A stretch of 37,452 bases of DNA from an uncultured Eisenbergiella sp. (GTDB taxonomy: Bacteria; Bacillota; Clostridia; Lachnospirales; Lachnospiraceae). The notes beneath the pieces were generated by a model. That model was not told the origin of the DNA. It made no database searches and was given only the letters and a program-made list of their open reading frames with translations. How positions within the stretch are numbered: position 1 is the stretch's first letter; every line of letters starts with the position of its first letter. The stretch is taken from contig CANQFM010000028.1 in NCBI GenBank assembly GCA_947598825.1, positions 1 through 37,452 on the forward strand. Reading direction: 5' to 3'. Made by a program: the position numbers and the translations under genes. This document shows, one piece after another, positions 32,507-37,452 of the stretch.

Positions 32507-33538
32507 TTATTCCTTTTCCTTTATGTTAGAACAATAGGGACATGCCGCATAATGCTCCCCCGCCGCCAAAGCCGTTTTGCCGGACGGAATCTTTTGCATC
32601 TGCGGTTCCTGTGTGCGGCACAGGGGAAGCGCGTAGGGACACCTGGGATGGAACCTGCATCCGGCAGGAGGGTTGATGTTGCTGCCGATCTCCCCTTCCA
32701 GAAGCCGACGGGGTTTGTCCTTTTCCCCCGGATCGGGGATGGGTACGGCATCCAGAAGCGCCTGCGTGTACGGATGGGCGGGATGCACAAAAATATCCCG
32801 CGCATCGCCGTACTCGACGATCCGGCCCAGGTACATGACCGCGATCCGGTCGCTGACATAATTGACCGCGCCGAGCCCGTGGCCCACAAACAGCAGCGTG
32901 AGCTTCAGTTCCTTTTGCAGTTCTTTTAACAGGTTCAGGATCTGGGCCTGGATCGATACGTCCAGGGCGCTGACTGGCTCGTCGCAGACGATGAACTCCG
33001 GGTTTAGGGAAAGCGCCTTGGCAATGCCGATCCGCTGCCGCTGGCCGCCGGAAAATTCATGCGGATACCGTCCCAAAACCGTTTCCGGCAGCCCTACCAT
33101 ATTCAGAAGCTTCCGGATATCCCGGCGGACGGTGTCTTTTTGCGATATCCCGTGATACAGCATAGGCTGCGCCAGGATCTCATAAATATGCTTCCGGGGA
33201 TTTAAGGAGGAATAGGGGTCCTGGAAGATCATCTGCAGTTTCGTCCTGATTTGCCGCATTTCCTCCGGTTTTTTTTGCAGGGCGGCCAGATCCCGGCCAT
33301 CATAGAAAATGCTGCCTTCGGTGGGGCTTTCCAGCCCGACAAGCTGTCTGCCGATGGTGGATTTGCCGCAGCCGGATTCGCCCACCAGCCCCAGCGTCTG
33401 GGCGCGCATCACCGAAAAGCTGACGCCGTCCACCGCCCTGACCCACCCGGTCGTGTGGGGAATGATCCCGCCACGGACCGGATAATATTTTTTCAGATCC
33501 ACAACCTCGATCAGAGGCGTCATCGCTTCTCTGTTCAT
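32507..33538 (-). CDS. Peptide ABC transporter ATP-binding protein (OppF/DppF type)
   Basis: A cytoplasmic ATPase of 343 residues. Walker A is GESGCGKST, the signature FSGGQRQRIGIAKAL and Walker B FIVCDEPVSALD. The C-terminal Opp/Dpp extension has the cysteine cluster CRFHPRCPYALPLC seen in family members. The H-switch reads VGHGLGAVNYV rather than the usual SHDL, so the histidine is kept but the next aspartate is glycine. ATG 33538 overlaps the dppD-like stop by 4 nt. It would form the heterodimeric motor with the next entry. Confidence 0.94.
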   Translation of the reverse strand: MNREAMTPLIEVVDLKKYYPVRGGIIPHTTGWVRAVDGVSFSVMRAQTLGLVGESGCGKSTIGRQLVGLESPTEGSIFYDGRDLAALQKKPEEMRQIRTKLQMIFQDPYSSLNPRKHIYEILAQPMLYHGISQKDTVRRDIRKLLNMVGLPETVLGRYPHEFSGGQRQRIGIAKALSLNPEFIVCDEPVSALDVSIQAQILNLLKELQKELKLTLLFVGHGLGAVNYVSDRIAVMYLGRIVEYGDARDIFVHPAHPYTQALLDAVPIPDPGEKDKPRRLLEGEIGSNINPPAGCRFHPRCPYALPLCRTQEPQMQKIPSGKTALAAGEHYAACPYCSNIKEKE

Positions 33539-34524
33539 GGCGTTTCTCCTCTATCGTGGCCGTTCGCCGCGACGACGCATCTGGCGGCCTGTCCTTTGCC
33601 AAAGGAATATAATAACTGAGGGCCGTCACACGCGCCGGTGCGATGCGGACAGCGATCCGCGAACCGGCACCCGGCAATATCATCGTAACGCTCCGGCACC
33701 ATGCCGGGGATCGCCTGCAGCTTTCGGTCTGCGCTGTCCCGGATCGAGGGGACGGTATTTAACAGCGCCTTCGTGTACGGATGTCTGGGATTTGCGAACA
33801 GTTCGTCTGCGTTTCCTTCCTCAATGATCTGTCCGGCATACATCACCAGCACCCTGTCCGCCATATTGGCGACCAGCCCGATGTCGTGGGTGATCAGGAT
33901 CATGGACATATTCCTTTCCCGGCGCAGTTGATTTAAAAGCCCCATGATCTGGGCCTGGATCGTCACGTCCAGCGCCGTGGTCGGTTCGTCCGCGATCAGC
34001 AGCTTAGGATCACAGGAAAGGGCCATAGCGATCATGGCCCTCTGCCGCATCCCGCCGGACAGCGTATGCGGATATTTCTTCATCGCTTCCTGTGCTTCAG
34101 GCATCCCCACCTGCGCCAGCAGATCTACAGCCCGCTCTTTGGCTTCTTTTCTTGTGAGGTCCGTATGCGCCCGGATGCTTTCCGTGATCTGGTTCCCGAT
34201 GGTAAACAGGGGGTTCAGGGAAGTGAGGGGATCCTGGAAGATCATGGTCAGTTCATTCCCGCGGATCCGATCCAGCTCCTGTTCCGTCATCGAAAGGATA
34301 TTTTTGCCCGCAAAGAAGACAGAGCCGTCTGTGACAGCTCCGCCTCTTCCCAACAATCCCATGATAGACAGCGATGTGACGCTTTTTCCGCAGCCGGATT
34401 CTCCGACGATACAGACCACTTCTCCCTGATCCACATAGAAATCGATATGGTCGACGGTGGTATGGGTTCCGTAATCTCCGGTAAAAGCGGTCGTCAGGTT
34501 ATGTACTTCCAACAAATGCGGCAT
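33535..34524 (-). CDS. Peptide ABC transporter ATP-binding protein (DppD/OppD type)
   Basis: The partner ATPase, 329 residues. Walker A is GESGCGKSV, the signature LSGGMRQRAMIAMAL, Walker B LLIADEPTTALD and the H-switch ITHDIGLVANM. The C-terminal extension GCRFADRCPHRTGACD matches the cysteine-rich tail of Opp/Dpp ATPases, which in some members binds an iron-sulfur cluster. It follows the binding-protein gene by 24 nt and overlaps the oppF-like gene by 4 nt. Confidence 0.94.
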   Translation of the reverse strand: MPHLLEVHNLTTAFTGDYGTHTTVDHIDFYVDQGEVVCIVGESGCGKSVTSLSIMGLLGRGGAVTDGSVFFAGKNILSMTEQELDRIRGNELTMIFQDPLTSLNPLFTIGNQITESIRAHTDLTRKEAKERAVDLLAQVGMPEAQEAMKKYPHTLSGGMRQRAMIAMALSCDPKLLIADEPTTALDVTIQAQIMGLLNQLRRERNMSMILITHDIGLVANMADRVLVMYAGQIIEEGNADELFANPRHPYTKALLNTVPSIRDSADRKLQAIPGMVPERYDDIAGCRFADRCPHRTGACDGPQLLYSFGKGQAARCVVAANGHDRGETP

Positions 34525-34548
34525 CCGTCTCCTCCTGCCCCTTACTGG

Positions 34549-36216
34549 TCACTGTACGATATCCCAGTTCTGCACATCGTTAAAGAATCCGTATACGCTC
34601 GGCTCTGCGCCCGTCACGCGGTTGTTCACCGCCCCTTGGGCGCTGATGATATAGACGGAGAACATGGGGACGTCCTCCTGCATCTTCCGGTCGACGAGGG
34701 AATAATATCCCTTGATCTGCTCCGTATCGCTGGTCTGCTGTGTTTTATCCAGCGCGTCCATGACCTCGTCGTCGTAGTATCCGGTCCAGCTTCCTTCCCC
34801 GCCCAGAAGCCAGGTCACATCCGGATAGGGATCCACCGGCGCGTAGGTGTACTGTACCGCCATGATATCATAGTCGGTCGTCCCGGCCACTGTCATGAGA
34901 GTGGCCAGATCCACCGTCGTGATCTCCACATTGATCCCGACCTGGGCCCATTGCGCGGCGATGACCTGTACGCCGTTGATAAAGGTGCTGTCGCCGGAGT
35001 TGACATAGAAACGCAGCGTCCTTGAGCTGTCCCATCCGGCCTGTTCCAAAAGCTCCCTGGCCTTGTCCGGGTCATAGGCGATTGGCTGCAGCGCAGGGTC
35101 ATAGAACGGGCCGGCAGAGGACAGAAATCCGTCCACGACTTCCCCGTGCCCCTTGAGAAGCTGATCCACAAGCTGCTGTCTGTCTATGGCGTAAAGGAGC
35201 GCCTGACGCACCCTCGCATCCGGAAGGTTGGCCGTCTGGATAAAGGCCGACTGGTTCGTGATGGGGGCCCCGTAGACAACCTTTACGTTATCCAGCTTTT
35301 CGATGCTTTCGTAATCTTCCTGCGGTATCGCCGTCATGGTGTGGTGGGTGATATCGATTTCGCCCGACTGCAGCCCCGAATAGATCTGGCTGCCGTCCAC
35401 CACTCTGATGTTGAGTTTATCGATCTTGGGCGCGCCCTTCCAATAATTCTGGTTGGCGGTATAGGACACATAATGATCCAGATCATAATCGGTCAGAAAA
35501 TAGGGCCCGCTGATCACGTCCGGATGATTGAACCAGTCGTTGGAGGTCAGTTCCTCTTCGCTGAAATTTTCGATCACATGCTTCGGCAGGATATGCAGAT
35601 ACCTGGCATAGCTGTTCTGGAAGGTGGTCAGCGCCATCGGGCTTTTCGCGGTAAACTGCACTGTTTTGTCATCCAGCGAGGTAACGCCCTCTATCGATGT
35701 GGCCCCTTCCTCCACAAAACCGGTCTCGTCGTCGGTCCCGACGAACGCGTACAACAGGAGAGTGGTATTGCCCACCACAGGGCTGGCGTAGCGAAGCACA
35801 GAATATTCCACATCCGCCGCGGTGACCGGCGTACCGTCGGACCAGGTCGCAGCGTCGTCGATATGTACGATGAAATGGATATTGTCCTCGGTCGTGATGG
35901 AATCCGCCAGCATGCCCTGGAAATTCAGATCCTTATCCAGTTCCATCAGCGGCAGGAAGGTGAGATCCATTGCGTATTTATTGATCTCCGTCTGGTCGAT
36001 GGCAAACGGGTTAATGCCGCCCAGGCTGTCCGTTACGCCGATATTGATGATCTTTTCGCCCTCTGCAGCTTCGGAAAGATCGCTGCCATCCTGGGCGCTT
36101 TTCGTTTCGGACGGCGTAAGGTCGTCCGTCCCGGCGGCACCGCCGCAGGCTGTCACGGTCCCGAGCATTACCAGCGTCAGCAGCAGGCTCAGGAATCTTT
36201 TGGTTATCGTCTTCAT
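34549..36216 (-). CDS. Peptide ABC transporter substrate-binding lipoprotein (SBP_bac_5)
   Basis: The extracellular binding protein of the peptide importer, 555 residues. It has a lipoprotein signal MKTITKRFLSLLLTLVMLGTVTAC (Cys24) and a mature domain with family-5 features (INIGVTDSLGGINPF, TFLPLMELDKDLNFQGMLADS, DAATWSDGTPVTAADVEYSV, VRQALLYAIDRQQLVDQLLKGHGE). I start at ATG 36216, behind GGGAGGAAG; the upstream in-frame start adds 15 unlikely residues. It is the first gene of the operon, behind a near-consensus promoter. Oligopeptides are the default substrate, but nickel, heme and some sugars are also carried by this family. Confidence 0.93.
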   Translation of the reverse strand: MKTITKRFLSLLLTLVMLGTVTACGGAAGTDDLTPSETKSAQDGSDLSEAAEGEKIINIGVTDSLGGINPFAIDQTEINKYAMDLTFLPLMELDKDLNFQGMLADSITTEDNIHFIVHIDDAATWSDGTPVTAADVEYSVLRYASPVVGNTTLLLYAFVGTDDETGFVEEGATSIEGVTSLDDKTVQFTAKSPMALTTFQNSYARYLHILPKHVIENFSEEELTSNDWFNHPDVISGPYFLTDYDLDHYVSYTANQNYWKGAPKIDKLNIRVVDGSQIYSGLQSGEIDITHHTMTAIPQEDYESIEKLDNVKVVYGAPITNQSAFIQTANLPDARVRQALLYAIDRQQLVDQLLKGHGEVVDGFLSSAGPFYDPALQPIAYDPDKARELLEQAGWDSSRTLRFYVNSGDSTFINGVQVIAAQWAQVGINVEITTVDLATLMTVAGTTDYDIMAVQYTYAPVDPYPDVTWLLGGEGSWTGYYDDEVMDALDKTQQTSDTEQIKGYYSLVDRKMQEDVPMFSVYIISAQGAVNNRVTGAEPSVYGFFNDVQNWDIVQ

Positions 36217-36265
36217 ATCGCTTCCTCCCTTATGATGCGCCATCATACGCGCATCCGTCATAAAT

Positions 36266-36282
36266 CCTATTATTCATATAGG
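36266..36282. promoter_or_regulatory. Palindrome at the peptide-importer transcription start
   Basis: CCTAT (36266-36270) and ATAGG (36278-36282) form a 5-bp inverted repeat around TATTCAT, just downstream of the predicted start of transcription (about 36284). It is a candidate repressor site; the short arms keep confidence low. Confidence 0.35.
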
Positions 36283-36290
36283 TTAAGTGG

Positions 36291-36319
36291 ATTATACTTC
36301 GTCATCGTTGATCTGTCAA
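36291..36319 (-). promoter_or_regulatory. sigma-A promoter of the peptide-importer operon
   Basis: On the minus strand TTGACA (36319-36314) and TATAAT (36296-36291) are both perfect and 17 bp apart, giving a 5' leader of about 70 nt. Confidence 0.88.
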
Positions 36320-36362
36320 TAAAATATATAAACATATTTTCGGGCGCAAGTAAAGCATATCC

Positions 36363-36391
36363 TTGACAAAACTTGCCGGGAGGGGTATATT
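36363..36391 (+). promoter_or_regulatory. sigma-A promoter of the C39-like peptidase gene
   Basis: TTGACA (36363-36368) and TATATT (36386-36391) are 17 bp apart, divergent from the importer promoter. Transcription would start near 36398, so the in-frame ATG at 36401 is unlikely to be the start. Confidence 0.85.
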
Positions 36392-36457
36392 CTATCCCAA
36401 ATGTATTTTGGAATCGGCCCGGGCGGCATGAAAGGGCCTGTTTTGAGGAAAATACCG

Positions 36458-37099
36458 ATGAAAAATTTACTGAACTATCAATCCAGCGAGTATGATTGCG
36501 GACCGGTGTCCCTTACCAATGCGATCCGTTACCTTTTTGACCGGGAAATGATCGATCCCGATATCCTAAAATATATCATGCTCTATAGTCTGGACTCGTA
36601 TAACGAAAAGGGCGAGAGCGGAAAGATGGGCACGTCCGCCTCGGCGATGCTTTTTTTAAGCAACTGGCTCAATCAATTCGGCCAGGTGAAACATTTCCCG
36701 ATCCATTGTGAATTTCTGGATGGGGAAAACGTATATCTGTCCAAGGCGGGACGGATCGTGACCGCTCTGCAGCAGGGCGGCGCCGTCGTGCTGAGGCTGT
36801 ATCTGGAGGTGGGGCATTATGTCCTGCTGACCGGGGTCAGGGGGGATGAGATCTTCCTTTTTGATCCTTATTATGTGGAAGCAGACGATCCGGAATTGGA
36901 CAGGGAGTTCTTGGAGGAAGGCATTACTTTTGTGACGGATCAGCCCAAGTGCGCCAACCGTATTGTATCCATGCAGCGGCTGAACCGGCTTTCCAGGGGC
37001 TTTTATGAAATGGGGGAGTACGAGAATCGCGAGGCGCTGATCCTGTTTAACCAGGACGCGCGTCTGCTGCCGGAGGAGACGATAGAGTATTTTATCTGA
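36458..37099 (+). CDS. C39-like cysteine peptidase
   Basis: A 213-residue papain-like protein with a plausible Cys-His-Asp triad: Cys14 in SSEYDCGPVSLTNA, His120 in EVGHYVLLTGV and Asp136 in FLFDPYYVE. This resembles peptidase C39, which in bacteriocin exporters cuts leader peptides after a double glycine, and related stand-alone peptidase_C39_2 proteins. It has no membrane or ATPase domain and no signal peptide. I choose ATG 36458, preceded by GAGGAAA; ATG 36428 and 36401 are further options. It is divergent from the peptide importer and upstream of the NUDIX gene. Its substrate is unknown; no bacteriocin-like precursor is visible nearby. Confidence 0.7.
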   Translation: MKNLLNYQSSEYDCGPVSLTNAIRYLFDREMIDPDILKYIMLYSLDSYNEKGESGKMGTSASAMLFLSNWLNQFGQVKHFPIHCEFLDGENVYLSKAGRIVTALQQGGAVVLRLYLEVGHYVLLTGVRGDEIFLFDPYYVEADDPELDREFLEEGITFVTDQPKCANRIVSMQRLNRLSRGFYEMGEYENREALILFNQDARLLPEETIEYFI

Positions 37100-37157
37100 C
37101 GGGCCGAAGGGACAGGCGGGTCTAATGCAGCGGCCAAAAGGCAAGGGGGCATGGGGA

Positions 37158-37452
37158 ATGCGATTTACTTACTGTCCGCACTGCGGAAGAAAACTGATCC
37201 GAAAAGAGATCGGAGACGAAGGGAAGATCCCGTTCTGCGAAGCCTGCAGCATCCCCCTGTGGGATATGTTCACCACCAGCATTATCGCGGCGGTGGTCAA
37301 TGAACAAAAAGAGGTGGCGCTGCTGCGGCAGGCGTATGTTTCCAAAACCAGCTACGTCTGCGTGGCCGGCATCATGAAGATCGGGGAATCCGCAGAGGAA
37401 ACGGTAATACGGGAGGTGCAGGAGGAACTGGGGCAGCAGGTGGAAACGCTGA
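37158..37452 (+). CDS. NUDIX hydrolase with zinc ribbon (5' part)
   Basis: The 98 residues before the window end show an N-terminal four-cysteine zinc ribbon (YCPHCGRKL and FCEACS) and the start of a NUDIX fold. The Nudix box fits the GX5EX7REUXEEXG pattern: GIMKIGE, then REVQEELGQ, with the metal-binding glutamates in place. Such proteins hydrolyse nucleoside diphosphates linked to another moiety; the ribbon recalls NudC-type NADH pyrophosphatases, but the family is broad. ATG 37158 follows AAGGGGG. It begins 58 nt after the C39-like gene and may be cotranscribed with it. The 3' part lies outside the window. Confidence 0.88.
   Translation, partial: MRFTYCPHCGRKLIRKEIGDEGKIPFCEACSIPLWDMFTTSIIAAVVNEQKEVALLRQAYVSKTSYVCVAGIMKIGESAEETVIREVQEELGQQVETL

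Noticed and set aside
35146-36366. 406-residue ORF opposite the peptide-binding lipoprotein gene
   Set aside because: It lies antisense to a clear SBP_bac_5 protein and shows no domain features.

Overview
The window looks like chromosomal DNA of a Gram-positive, spore-forming-lineage Clostridia member, most likely Lachnospiraceae (genus not determinable). The evidence is the housekeeping order spoIIE-tilS-hpt-ftsH, strong AGGAGG ribosome binding sites with frequent GTG/TTG starts, LplABC-type sugar importers, a YesMN-type two-component pair and a zinc-ribbon NUDIX protein. I saw no rRNA or tRNA gene, CRISPR array, insertion sequence or phage gene.

Layout. (1) 1-6240: sporulation and housekeeping genes: a SpoIIE-type phosphatase lacking its membrane domain, tilS, hpt, ftsH and trmO. 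A terminator and a possible small RNA lie between ftsH and trmO. (2) 6227-7528, minus: metY (homocysteine synthesis), convergent with trmO, with an excellent promoter and candidate operators. (3) 7760-16808: a visibly AT-richer sugar locus. On the minus strand is a fusion of a LacI-type repressor with a complete ribokinase-like domain. Facing it is an operon of a stand-alone ribokinase, a large cytoplasmic ADP-ribosylglycohydrolase-fold protein with C-terminal beta-sandwich modules, a lipoprotein sugar-binding protein and two permeases. I infer import of a riboside, cytoplasmic release of ribose, and phosphorylation to ribose-5-phosphate, with the regulator possibly sensing the sugar through its kinase domain. 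This is the best candidate for an undescribed system here. (4) 16993-19491: a GH2 beta-mannosidase with its own promoter and a strong terminator. (5) 19624-30597: a YesMN-like two-component system divergent from a seven-gene operon (Gfo/Idh/MocA oxidoreductase, GH105 hydrolase, sugar ABC binding protein and two permeases, zinc dehydrogenase, second Gfo/Idh/MocA oxidoreductase). It probably serves uptake and breakdown of unsaturated uronyl oligosaccharides. (6) 30641-36216, minus: a complete Opp/Dpp peptide importer (A-D-F-B-C in transcription order). (7) 36458-37452: a C39-like cysteine peptidase divergent from it, and the 5' part of a NUDIX hydrolase cut by the window end.

Neither sugar importer carries its own ATPase, so both presumably share an ATPase encoded elsewhere (MsmX type), whereas the peptide importer has both of its ATPases. 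Each catabolic block has its own regulator, and several promoters have palindromes at or next to the predicted transcription start.
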